Below the pieces are notes generated by a model. The model did not search any database and was not told the origin of the DNA. It worked only from the letters and a program-made list of their open reading frames with translations. The position numbers and the translations under genes are program-made. Below, in pieces: positions 18,116-25,943 of a DNA stretch of 64,000 nucleotides; within the stretch, counting starts at the first letter, position 1; each line of letters begins with the position of its first letter. The DNA lies in NCBI RefSeq assembly GCF_010731875.1, contig NZ_AP022595.1:1798001-1862000 (forward strand). Direction: 5' to 3'. The stretch is from Mycolicibacterium sarraceniae. Lineage in GTDB: Bacteria; Actinomycetota; Actinomycetes; Mycobacteriales; Mycobacteriaceae.

Positions 18116-18954
18116 CGGTATCCCGTAATGCGCGCGAGGATCGCCACCTTGCCGTCGTCTCCGACCGCCTGGGCGTCGCCGATCGCGGAGTTCTTGCCGA
18201 TTCGCAACGCCGTTCCCTCGTAACGGGATTGGCTACCGGCCAAGAACGGGCGCAGGAAGTTGACTCTGATCGACGCGGTGCGCAGTGGTTCGGTCTGCTC
18301 GTGATTGATGGCGGCAGAGGCCACGAGTTCCAGCCCCGCGCTGCTGACCCCACCGTGCACGATGCCGATCAGGTTGTTGATGATCGAATCCGGGCCCTGG
18401 GCCAGCCGGTACGTCCCGGCCTCGGGCTCCAGCGGCTGGGCAGACATCAGATCGGCCAGCGTAATCTGCGGTGTGCGCACCAAGGTATCCGGCCCGCGCT
18501 GGATCGGACCATCAGGACCGCCGGCGATCGCGACCGTTCGCACGGTGCCGCCCCCGATCGTGCTCCCGCGGTGGCTGAGAGTGCAGATGGCCAACAGCGT
18601 CGCACCGTGCGGACCCAGCGGGCGGCTGCTGGCCACCACCGGCTCGGCGGGGGCGGCCTGCAGGCTGTCGATCCCATCGGGGCTGAGCTCGACGGTCAGC
18701 TCGCTGGACACCGTCCACTGCCCCGACCCACGGCGGTAGAAGTTCGCTCGGCCGCCGACATCGTCGACCAGGATGGCCAGCGGCCCGACCGTCGGCATCC
18801 CCGTGAACGGGTTGACCAGGTGGCCCGCCGGCATCGAGGCGACCACGGTGAACTCGCTGAAGTTCTCATCGAGGGTCTCGATGCCGAAGCGGGTGATCAC
18901 ACTTTCCGGCGTCTCCGGGTCTTGCCGCCCAGCCGGTTGGTCGATGAACGTCAC
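18112..18954 (-). CDS. Double hot-dog acyl-CoA thioesterase (PaaI-like)
   Basis: A 280-residue protein with two hot-dog halves, visible as the N-terminal TGMPTVGPLAILVDDVGG and the C-terminal NNLIGIVHGGVSSAGLEL segments; the latter is the PaaI-type HGG motif. The family releases free acids from acyl-CoA. It is second after TetR in the operon and overlaps the long dehydrogenase subunit by four bases. Its role may be to remove stalled acyl-CoA or release the product of the dehydrogenase pair; that is an inference from context. Confidence 0.82.
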   Translation of the reverse strand: MTFIDQPAGRQDPETPESVITRFGIETLDENFSEFTVVASMPAGHLVNPFTGMPTVGPLAILVDDVGGRANFYRRGSGQWTVSSELTVELSPDGIDSLQAAPAEPVVASSRPLGPHGATLLAICTLSHRGSTIGGGTVRTVAIAGGPDGPIQRGPDTLVRTPQITLADLMSAQPLEPEAGTYRLAQGPDSIINNLIGIVHGGVSSAGLELVASAAINHEQTEPLRTASIRVNFLRPFLAGSQSRYEGTALRIGKNSAIGDAQAVGDDGKVAILARITGYR

Positions 18955-19011
18955 GCCCTGTATTCCAGCATCATCGGCAAACGGTTGTTGGAGGGGCCGA
19001 CCAGACTGAGT

Positions 19012-19647
19012 TCAGGCGTTGGGCGTCGGCACACCGAACGTGGTCACAAATTCCTTTGCCTTGATCAGGAACTCCAGCTGGGCGGTGACGTCATGCAGGG
19101 GTTGCAGGCTGCGCACCGAGCGGCACAGCACAACCGCACCCTCCATTGCGGCCAGGGTGGTGTCCGCCAGTGCGCTGGCCTCGGCGGGTTCGAAGCCGTC
19201 GCGCAGGTAGCACTCCTTGGTGGCCTCCCGCCAGCGGCTGAAGATCTCGCCCGCGACCGAGGTCAGCTGGTGTTCGTCCTCACCGGAACCGACCGCAGCG
19301 GCCAGAACCGGGCACCCGGCGGTGTAATCGCTTGTCAGGAGGGCGTTTTCCCAGAGTTGGACGTAGCGGCGCAGCAGTACGAAGGTGCTCTCCTTGGCCG
19401 CTTCCTCAAGGCTGGCGCTGATCTCGTAGCCGGCGTAGTCGAGGGCTTCGCGCAGGATCTGGCTGCGGCCCTCGGGGAAGTGGTGATAGACCGAGCCGCG
19501 CGGCGCGCCGCTGCGGGCGAGCACCTCGTCGATGGTCACTCCGGCCGCCCCGCGTTCGCGCAGCACCTCAGCGGCGCTCACCAGCATGTTGGTGCGGGTG
19601 GAGCCGCGGGCTTTACGGGCGGTACCGGTTGGCGGAGTCTGGGTCAT
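19012..19647 (-). CDS. TetR-family transcriptional regulator
   Basis: A 211-residue TetR-type repressor. The N-terminal helix-turn-helix spans about residues 14-60, with the core GVTIDEVLARSGAPRGSVYH typical of the family, followed by a larger helical ligand-binding domain. It precedes the thioesterase and two acyl-CoA dehydrogenase genes on the same strand, so an acyl-CoA is a plausible ligand. Its ATG directly follows the stop of a 45-codon ORF (TGAATG), implying translational coupling. Dyads in the upstream region shared with the fadE5 paralogue are candidate operators. Confidence 0.9.
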   Translation of the reverse strand: MTQTPPTGTARKARGSTRTNMLVSAAEVLRERGAAGVTIDEVLARSGAPRGSVYHHFPEGRSQILREALDYAGYEISASLEEAAKESTFVLLRRYVQLWENALLTSDYTAGCPVLAAAVGSGEDEHQLTSVAGEIFSRWREATKECYLRDGFEPAEASALADTTLAAMEGAVVLCRSVRSLQPLHDVTAQLEFLIKAKEFVTTFGVPTPNA

Positions 19648-19785
19648 TCAGCCGGCGGGCGATTGACGGATCTGGCTACCCCGCCATGCCAGCGCCCGAG
19701 CGCCCCGGCCGAACAGCTGCCGGCGCTTGTCCGGCACCTGGCCCGTGAATCGGTGGCCGGCGATGTTCAGCTCGATCAGCCACAT
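19648..19785 (-). CDS. Small 45-residue ORF leading the TetR operon
   Basis: An ATG preceded by GAGGAGAG seven bases upstream opens a 45-codon frame that ends in TGA exactly one base before the TetR ATG. The peptide begins MWLIELNIAGHRFTGQ and is arginine-rich in its second half (RRQLFGRGARALAWRG). I do not recognise a family. The strong ribosome site, the position after the promoter dyads and the exact abutment to TetR argue that it is translated, either as a small basic protein or as a leader setting TetR translation. Confidence 0.6.
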   Translation of the reverse strand: MWLIELNIAGHRFTGQVPDKRRQLFGRGARALAWRGSQIRQSPAG

Positions 19786-19833
19786 GATTTCTCTCCTCGC
19801 GGCGCAAGTCTGTAGACCAACTCCATAACTATG

Positions 19834-19847
19834 CTTATGACCATAAG
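19834..19847. promoter_or_regulatory. Palindrome CTTATGACCATAAG, candidate TetR operator
   Basis: A perfect 6-bp inverted repeat with a two-base spacer lies 49 bases upstream of the small ORF that heads the TetR operon, in a locally AT-rich stretch where a minus-10 element for the reverse strand would fall. Autoregulation by the adjacent TetR is plausible. Confidence 0.5.
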
Positions 19848-19888
19848 ATTGGAACGCTCGACGTGCAAGATGGAAACCGCTCGGGGCG

Positions 19889-19903
19889 TTAACCGCTGGT
19901 TAA
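19889..19903. promoter_or_regulatory. Palindrome TTAACCGCTGGTTAA
   Basis: A perfect 6-bp inverted repeat with a three-base spacer in the middle of the divergent region between the TetR operon and the fadE5 paralogue. It differs in sequence from the two flanking TATGAC-containing dyads, so a second regulator is possible. Confidence 0.35.
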
Positions 19904-19945
19904 GATCGGTGTTGAGCTGCGGATAGTTTCGCGCACCATAGATTT

Positions 19946-19963
19946 ATATGACCTAAGTCATAT
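19946..19963. promoter_or_regulatory. Palindrome ATATGACCTAAGTCATAT, candidate operator
   Basis: A perfect 7-bp inverted repeat with a four-base spacer lies 84 bases before the fadE5-paralogue ATG. It shares the TATGAC half-site with the dyad near the TetR operon, so one TetR protein may bind both and control both directions. Confidence 0.5.
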
Positions 19964-20047
19964 TTCTGGGCGTCAGCAGATCCCGCTGATCAGGCGGGCT
20001 ATTCGGGCTAGGCTCGGCTGAGTCGGCGACTGAGAAGGACGCAATCG

Positions 20048-21877
20048 ATGAGCCATTACAAGCACAACATTCGCGATCTTGAGTTCAACCTCTTCGAGCT
20101 GCTGGATCTGGGGAAGGCTCTCGATGGCTATCCCGACCTCGACGGGGACTCGGTGCGCGAGATGCTGGCCGAGGCGGCCCGCCTGGCCGAGGGGCCGGTC
20201 GCCGAATCGTTCGCCGAGACCGACCGGCATCCGCCGACATTCGATCCCGCCACGCACGTGGTGACGCTTCCCGAGCCGTTCCAGAAGTCGATGAGGGCCT
20301 GGCAGCAGGGGGAGTGGTTCCGCATCGGGCTCGCCGAGGAGGTCGGTGGCGTCCCGGCCCCGGCGATGGTCGCCTGGGCGATCGACGAGCTGGTGCTGGG
20401 CGCCAACCCGGCGGTGTTCATGTACATGGCCGGCCCGATCATGGCCAATGTCTTGTTCCACATCGGCAACGAGCAGCAGAAGCAATGGGCGCCGCTGGCC
20501 GCCGAACGCAACTGGTGCGCCACCATGGTGCTCACCGAACCGGACGCCGGCTCCGACGTTGGCGCCGGGCGCACCAAAGCGGTGGACAACGGCGACGGCA
20601 CCTGGCACATCGAGGGCGTCAAACGGTTCATCACCAACGGTGACGCCGGCGACTACTTCGAGAACATCCTGCATCTCGTGTTGGCCCGGCCCGAGGGTGC
20701 CGGATCCGGTACGAAGGGCCTGAGTCTGTTCCTGGTCCCGAAGTTCCTGCTCGATCCGCAGACCGGTGAGCCGGGCGACCGCAACGGCGTCTACGTCACC
20801 AACCTCGAGCACAAGATGGGACTGAAGGCCTCGGCGACCACCGAGCTCAGCCTGGGGTTGCACGGAAAACCCGCGATCGGTTATCTGGTGGGTGATGTCC
20901 ACAACGGCATCGCGCAGATGTTCAAGGTCATCGAGTATGCGCGGATGTTCGTGGGCACCAAGGCAATTGCCACGCTGTCGACCGGTTACCTCAACGCACT
21001 CGAGTACGCCAAGACCCGGGTGCAGGGTGCCGATCTGACGCAGATGACCGACAAGACGGCGCCACGGGTGACGATCATCCACCACCCCGACGTGCGGCGT
21101 GCGCTGATGACCCAGAAGGCCTACGCCGAAGGGCTGCGCGCGCTCTACCTTTTCACCGCGGCACATCAGGATCCCGCAGTGGCGCAGGCGGTTTCAGGGG
21201 CCGACGCGTCGATGGCCGAACGGGTCAACGACCTGCTGCTGCCGATCGTGAAGGGAGTCGGCTCCGAGCGTGCCTACCAGTGCCTGACCGAGTCGCTGCA
21301 GACGTTCGGCGGGTCGGGCTTCCTGCAGGACTACCCGATCGAGCAGTATATCCGCGACGCGAAGATCGATTCACTTTACGAGGGCACCACCGCGATCCAG
21401 GCCCAGGACTTCTTCTTCCGCAAGATCGCCCGCGACCAGGGTGGGGCGCTGGCGCACGTCGTCGCCCAGATCGAGAAGTTCATCGACTGCCCCGACCCCC
21501 GGCCTGAACTGGCGTCCAGTCGCACGTTACTGGCCGGCGCGTTGGACAATCTGCGCGCGATCGTCACCACGATGACCGGTTACCTGCTGGGGGCGCAGGA
21601 CAACGCCCGTGAGCTCTATCGGGTGGGACTGGAATCGGTCGGGTTCCTGCTCGCCGTCGGTGATGTGCTGATCGCCTGGTTCCTGTTGCGCCAGGCCGAG
21701 ATTGCGCTACAGGCGCTCGACGGCGATCCTGATCCGCGAGACGAGGGGTTTTACCGTGGCAAGGTGGCGGTGGCCAACTTCTTCGCCGCGAACATGCTGC
21801 CTCGGCTGGACGCCGAGCGCAAGATCGCGGAGTCGATCGACTTGGCGATCATGGACCTGAGCGAAGCGGCGTTCTAG
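20048..21877 (+). CDS. Acyl-CoA dehydrogenase, FadE5 paralogue
   Basis: A 609-residue long-form acyl-CoA dehydrogenase of the FadE5 type. The FAD/substrate signature [18 protein letters not shown] is near residue 160, and the catalytic glutamate region [17 protein letters not shown] is near residue 445. The C-terminal ~130-residue extension characteristic of FadE5 is present, ending DLSEAAF. It is closely similar along its whole length to the FadE5 protein encoded at 58905-60740. A MaoC hydratase gene follows after 53 bases, giving consecutive dehydrogenation and hydration steps. It is divergent from the TetR operon and may share its regulator. Confidence 0.93.
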   Translation: MSHYKHNIRDLEFNLFELLDLGKALDGYPDLDGDSVREMLAEAARLAEGPVAESFAETDRHPPTFDPATHVVTLPEPFQKSMRAWQQGEWFRIGLAEEVGGVPAPAMVAWAIDELVLGANPAVFMYMAGPIMANVLFHIGNEQQKQWAPLAAERNWCATMVLTEPDAGSDVGAGRTKAVDNGDGTWHIEGVKRFITNGDAGDYFENILHLVLARPEGAGSGTKGLSLFLVPKFLLDPQTGEPGDRNGVYVTNLEHKMGLKASATTELSLGLHGKPAIGYLVGDVHNGIAQMFKVIEYARMFVGTKAIATLSTGYLNALEYAKTRVQGADLTQMTDKTAPRVTIIHHPDVRRALMTQKAYAEGLRALYLFTAAHQDPAVAQAVSGADASMAERVNDLLLPIVKGVGSERAYQCLTESLQTFGGSGFLQDYPIEQYIRDAKIDSLYEGTTAIQAQDFFFRKIARDQGGALAHVVAQIEKFIDCPDPRPELASSRTLLAGALDNLRAIVTTMTGYLLGAQDNARELYRVGLESVGFLLAVGDVLIAWFLLRQAEIALQALDGDPDPRDEGFYRGKVAVANFFAANMLPRLDAERKIAESIDLAIMDLSEAAF

Positions 21878-21930
21878 GTGTCGGTCAAGATGGCGGGATA
21901 GCCGGTGCGACTGGTGAGAAAGGTGCCCCC

Positions 21931-22389
21931 ATGAAGGTGATCACGTCTATCGACGATGCGGCGTCCGCGGTCGGTCAGGAACTCGGCGTCAGCGAGTGGC
22001 TGCAGATCGACCAGAAGCGCATCAACGACTTCGCCGATGCGACCGGCGACCATCAGTGGATCCACGTCGATGTCGAACGGGCCAAGGCTGAAAGTCCTTA
22101 TGGCACACCGATTGCGCATGGCTTCCTGACACTGTCGCTGATTCCGGCGCTGTCCAAGGACAATTTCCGCCTCGAGAACGCGAAGCTCGCCGTCAACTAC
22201 GGGCTCAACAAGGTCCGGTTCGTGGCCGCCGTGCCGGTGGACAGCAGGGTGCGGGTGCGCTCCGCGCTGGCCAGCGCCGACAAGGTCGACGACAGCACGG
22301 TCAACCTGACCGTGCAGCACACCATCGAGATCGACGGTGTCGACAAGCCCGCAGCCGTGGCCCAGATGATCGTCCGCGCGATCTACTAG
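21931..22389 (+). CDS. MaoC-like (R)-specific enoyl-CoA hydratase, HtdZ-like
   Basis: A 152-residue single hot-dog protein. The hydratase-2 motif is FADATGDHQWIHVD with the catalytic aspartate and histidine, followed by GTPIAHGFLTLSLIP and NYGLNKVRF, which closely match mycobacterial HtdZ (Rv0130) family members. It should hydrate trans-2-enoyl-CoA to the (R)-3-hydroxyacyl-CoA. It lies downstream of the fadE5 paralogue in a probable two-gene operon and is followed by a strong hairpin terminator. Confidence 0.9.
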   Translation: MKVITSIDDAASAVGQELGVSEWLQIDQKRINDFADATGDHQWIHVDVERAKAESPYGTPIAHGFLTLSLIPALSKDNFRLENAKLAVNYGLNKVRFVAAVPVDSRVRVRSALASADKVDDSTVNLTVQHTIEIDGVDKPAAVAQMIVRAIY

Positions 22390-22396
22390 TCCAATC

Positions 22397-22436
22397 GAAA
22401 AAGCCCCCGACACGCCATGCGTGCGGGGGCCTTTTC
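22397..22436. terminator. Bidirectional terminator between MaoC and aldehyde dehydrogenase genes
   Basis: A long stem pairs AAAAGCCCCCG with CGGGGGCCTTTT around a short loop, with A and T runs on opposite sides, so it can terminate both the MaoC gene and the convergent aldehyde dehydrogenase gene. Confidence 0.85.
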
Positions 22437-22443
22437 GTTTCGG

Positions 22444-23916
22444 TTATTCGGGGGTGTACCCGAACGGCAGCAGCACGCTCTTGGCCTGGGTGTACTGCTC
22501 GATACCCTCGGGCCCGTTCTCGCGGCCGATACCGGAGTTCTTATAGCCACCGAATGGCGCACCCGGATCGAAGGCGTACATGTTGACCGCATAGGTGCCG
22601 GTGCGGATCTGGGCGGCGATCTTCATGGCCTTGTCGTTGTCGGTGGTGTACACCGACCCGGCCAGTCCGTAGACGGAGTCGTTGGCGATCCGCACGGCAT
22701 CCTCTTCGGTGTCGTAGGCAATCACCGCCAGCACCGGGCCGAAGATCTCTTCCTGCGCGATGGTCATCGAGTTGTCGACGTCGGCGAACACCGTCGGCTC
22801 CACGAACCAGCCGTTGTCCAGACCCTCGGGACGGCTGCCGCCGGTGACGATCCGAGCGCCTTCCTCGACGCCCTTCTTGATGTAGCCCTCGACGCGCTCA
22901 CGCTGGCGCTCCGAGATCAGCGGGCCGATCATGGCGCCCGCATTGTCGGGCAGTCCGATCGGCATCGCGGCGACGGCCGCAGAGAGCTTTTCGACGACCT
23001 CGTCGTAGCGCGAGCGAGGCGCCAGGATCCGGGTCTGCCCGACGCAGGCCTGACCACAGTTCATCAGGCCGGAGAACACCAGCATCGGCAGCGTCGAGTC
23101 CAGGTCGGCATCCTCGAGGATGATGGCCGCAGACTTGCCGCCGAGTTCCAGCGTGCACGGCTTGAGCTTCTCGGCGGCGATCTTGGCGATCTCCTTGCCG
23201 ACCGCGCTGGACCCGGTGAACGTGAACTTGTCGATCTCGGGGTTGGCGGTCAGCGCGCGGCCGGTCTCCGGGCCGCCGGGAACCACCGACAGCACACCCT
23301 CGGGCAGCCCGGCCTCGGCGAAGACGTCGGCCATCGCGAACAGCGACAAGGGGGTTTCGGCTGCGGGCTTCACGACGATCGTGCACCCGGCCAGCAACGC
23401 CGGGCCGAGCTTGTTGGCGGCCAGGAAGAACGGCACGTTCCACGCCGTGACGGCGGCCACGACACCGATCGGCTCGCGCAGCACCATGGTGGTGCCGTAG
23501 ACCCCGTCACGGAAGTCGCGCCAGGTGAACTTGTCGGCGGCACCCGCGAAGTACTGGAACGACGACATCGCCGCGCCGTACTGCATCATGTCGACGATCG
23601 TCGGAGGCTGTCCGGTCTCGGCGGCCAACAGGAACTTGAACTCCTCGGCCCGCTCTTCCAGGATCTTGACGGCCCGGCTCAGGATCTCGCCGCGCTCCGC
23701 GGGCGACAGTTGCGGCCAGGGGCCCTCGTCGAAGGCCTTACGGGCGGCGGCGCAGGCGGCGTCGACGTCGGCCTTGGCGGCCAGCGGTACCTTGCCCACC
23801 AGTTCGCCGGTGGCCGGGGAATGCACTTCGATGACCTCAGCGGTGGACGGCTCGACCCACTTGCCGCCGATGAACAACTTGTCCCACTCGGTCTTGAAGG
23901 CTGTGCTCTGTGTCAT
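22444..23916 (-). CDS. NAD(P)-dependent aldehyde dehydrogenase (Rv0223c homologue)
   Basis: A 490-residue class-3-fold aldehyde dehydrogenase. The catalytic glutamate lies in ELGGKSA near residue 265 and the nucleophilic cysteine in NCGQACVGQT near residue 300. The family oxidises aldehydes to acids. Position between echA1-side genes and the methyltransferase gene matches Rv0223c. I place the start at ATG ACA CAG, because a TAGTGT minus-10 element ends seven bases before it, suggesting a leaderless mRNA; a GTG three codons upstream is the alternative. A near-perfect KstR-type box lies 32 bases upstream. Confidence 0.92.
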   Translation of the reverse strand: MTQSTAFKTEWDKLFIGGKWVEPSTAEVIEVHSPATGELVGKVPLAAKADVDAACAAARKAFDEGPWPQLSPAERGEILSRAVKILEERAEEFKFLLAAETGQPPTIVDMMQYGAAMSSFQYFAGAADKFTWRDFRDGVYGTTMVLREPIGVVAAVTAWNVPFFLAANKLGPALLAGCTIVVKPAAETPLSLFAMADVFAEAGLPEGVLSVVPGGPETGRALTANPEIDKFTFTGSSAVGKEIAKIAAEKLKPCTLELGGKSAAIILEDADLDSTLPMLVFSGLMNCGQACVGQTRILAPRSRYDEVVEKLSAAVAAMPIGLPDNAGAMIGPLISERQRERVEGYIKKGVEEGARIVTGGSRPEGLDNGWFVEPTVFADVDNSMTIAQEEIFGPVLAVIAYDTEEDAVRIANDSVYGLAGSVYTTDNDKAMKIAAQIRTGTYAVNMYAFDPGAPFGGYKNSGIGRENGPEGIEQYTQAKSVLLPFGYTPE

Positions 23917-23947
23917 GCCCGTCACACTACCTACTCAAGACAGAAAC

Positions 23948-23961
23948 TAGAACCTGTTCAT
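23948..23961. promoter_or_regulatory. Near-consensus KstR-type box upstream of the aldehyde dehydrogenase
   Basis: TAGAACCTGTTCAT matches TNNAACNNGTTNNA except for the last base. It lies 32-45 bases before the predicted leaderless start of the aldehyde dehydrogenase and overlaps the last codon of the methyltransferase gene. Placement over the minus-35 region fits repression. Confidence 0.5.
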
Positions 23962-24737
23962 TTCTGCGGAATCGGTGGTCGCAGCACCAGCACCAGATTG
24001 CTCACCAAGAACTCTCGTATTCGTGGTGCCGACGTCAGCCACCACGCCCATCGTGGGTGGTAACGCGGGAATGCCGCCACCAGCGCTCCTGTGCCGGCCG
24101 CCCAGTTCAGGCCGTCGGCCGCGGAGACGGCGAAAAGCGACGACCCGTAGTTGTTCTTCGGCGGCCGGCCGTGCTTGCGCGTGTAGCGGGCGGCCGCGCG
24201 GGCACCGCCCAAGTAGTGCGTCAGGCCCATTTCATGCCCACCGAACGGACCGAGCCAGACGGTGTACGACAGGATCGCGAGCCCGCCGGGACGGGTCACG
24301 CGCAGCATCTCTGCCCCGAGCTGCCACGGTTGGGGGACATGCTCGGCGACGTTCGAGGACAGGCACACGTCGACGCTGCCGTCGGCGAACGGCAGAGCCA
24401 TCCCGGATGCCCGGACGAACGTGCCGGGTCCAGCCCGGCGGGTCTGCTCGGCGGCGTGCATCTCACTGGGATCCGGTTCGACACCGATGTAGTGCCAGCC
24501 CGCATCGGTGAACGCCGTGGCGAAGTAGCCCGGGCCGCCGCCGACGTCGACAAGGGTCTGCCCGGAAGGGTTGTCGGCATGGGTGGCCTGCCAGAGGTCG
24601 GTGACCATGCCGGCGGTGTCGGCGGCCAGTGCGCCGTAGAAGCGGGCCGGGTCGGGCTGCTCGTGGCGGAATTCGGCCAGCAGCCGCACCGAACGGCCCA
24701 GCGTCGCGCGCTGGGCGAACAGGTCGGTGACGGCCAT
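23958..24737 (-). CDS. SAM-dependent methyltransferase (Rv0224c homologue)
   Basis: A 259-residue class I methyltransferase of the Methyltransf_11 type. SAM-binding motif I reads VDVGGGPGYFA near residue 62, the acidic loop is GVEPDP, and motif IV/post-I is FADGSVDVCLSSNVAEH. The acceptor substrate is unknown. The ATG at MAVTDLF is preceded by GGTGAG. It diverges from the glycosyltransferase gene, and the pair matches Rv0224c-Rv0225, a conserved mycobacterial neighbourhood of envelope genes. Confidence 0.88.
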   Translation of the reverse strand: MAVTDLFAQRATLGRSVRLLAEFRHEQPDPARFYGALAADTAGMVTDLWQATHADNPSGQTLVDVGGGPGYFATAFTDAGWHYIGVEPDPSEMHAAEQTRRAGPGTFVRASGMALPFADGSVDVCLSSNVAEHVPQPWQLGAEMLRVTRPGGLAILSYTVWLGPFGGHEMGLTHYLGGARAAARYTRKHGRPPKNNYGSSLFAVSAADGLNWAAGTGALVAAFPRYHPRWAWWLTSAPRIREFLVSNLVLVLRPPIPQK

Positions 24738-24773
24738 CGGGCTCACCCTAATGTGCGGTCTAGGCTGGCAATG

Positions 24774-25931
24774 ATGTCCACACCCGTCCGCTCCGTCCTG
24801 CTGTTGTGCTGGCGGGACACCGGCCACCCGCAGGGTGGCGGCAGCGAAACCTATGTCCAGCGCATCGGCACGCTGCTGGCCGAGGCCGGTATCGACGTCA
24901 CCCTGCGCACCGCCCGGTACGCCGGCGCCCCCCGCCGCGAGGTCGTCGACGGCGTCACCATCAGCCGCGGCGGCGGGCCCTACAGCGTCTACATCTGGGC
25001 CGGCCTGGCGATGGTCGCCGCCCGCCTGCGGCTCGGCCCGCTGCGGCGGGCGCGTCCCGACGTCGTCATCGACACCCAGAACGGAGTGCCGTTTCTGGCC
25101 CGGCTCGCGTTCGGCCGACGCGTGGCGGTCCTGGTGCATCACTGCCACCGCGAGCAGTGGCCGGTGGCCGGCCGCTTCGTGGGCCGGCTGGGCTGGCTGG
25201 TCGAATCGTGGCTGTCGCCGCGCATGCACCGGCGCAACCAGTACGTCACCGTCTCCCTGCCCTCGGCCCGCGATCTTTCCGACCTCGGGGTCGACGCGGC
25301 GCAGATCGCCGTGGTGCGCAACGGCCTCGACGAGGCGCCTGCCGACACTCTCACCGCCCAACGGTCGGCGACGCCCCGTGTCGTCGTGTTGTCGAGGCTG
25401 GTGCCGCACAAGCAGATTGAGGACGCACTTGATGCGGTGGCCGCACTTCGGCCCCGGGTCGCCGATCTGCACCTGGACGTCGTCGGCGGCGGCTGGTGGC
25501 ATGACCGGCTCGTGGAGCGTGCACACCGGCTCGGTATCGCCGATGCGGTCACCTTCCACGGTCACGTCGATGAACGCACCAAACACGCTGTCGTGCAACG
25601 ATCCTGGGTGCACGTGCTGCCGTCGCGCAAGGAAGGCTGGGGCCTGGCCGTCATCGAGGCCGCCCAGCACGGCGTGCCGACCATCGGCTACCGCTCGTCA
25701 GGGGGACTCACCGACTCCGTCATCGACGGCGTGACCGGTGTGCTGGTCGACGACCACGATGACTTGATCGATCGTCTCGAACACCTGCTGGCCGAACATG
25801 TCCTGCGCGACGAGCTCGGCGCCAAGGCCAAGGCGCGCAGCCGGGACTTCTCCTGGCAGCAGAGCGCCGACGCGATGCGCAACGTGTTGGAGTCGGTGCA
25901 CGCCGGTACCCGCGTCTGCGGGGTGATCTAA
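24774..25931 (+). CDS. GT4-family glycosyltransferase (Rv0225 homologue)
   Basis: A 385-residue GT-B glycosyltransferase. The N-terminal GHPQGGGSETYVQ loop and the C-terminal LPSRKEGWGLAVIEAAQHGVP (EX7E) donor-binding motif are typical of GT4 enzymes using nucleotide sugars or GDP-mannose. Acceptor unknown. A TAGGCT minus-10 element lies shortly upstream with no ribosome site; the second of two consecutive ATG codons is preferred because it is at leaderless distance. It converges on the diol dehydratase reactivase gene with 12 bases between stops, marking the left edge of the accessory block. Confidence 0.88.
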   Translation: MSTPVRSVLLLCWRDTGHPQGGGSETYVQRIGTLLAEAGIDVTLRTARYAGAPRREVVDGVTISRGGGPYSVYIWAGLAMVAARLRLGPLRRARPDVVIDTQNGVPFLARLAFGRRVAVLVHHCHREQWPVAGRFVGRLGWLVESWLSPRMHRRNQYVTVSLPSARDLSDLGVDAAQIAVVRNGLDEAPADTLTAQRSATPRVVVLSRLVPHKQIEDALDAVAALRPRVADLHLDVVGGGWWHDRLVERAHRLGIADAVTFHGHVDERTKHAVVQRSWVHVLPSRKEGWGLAVIEAAQHGVPTIGYRSSGGLTDSVIDGVTGVLVDDHDDLIDRLEHLLAEHVLRDELGAKAKARSRDFSWQQSADAMRNVLESVHAGTRVCGVI

Positions 25932-25943
25932 GCCGCCCGCGGC

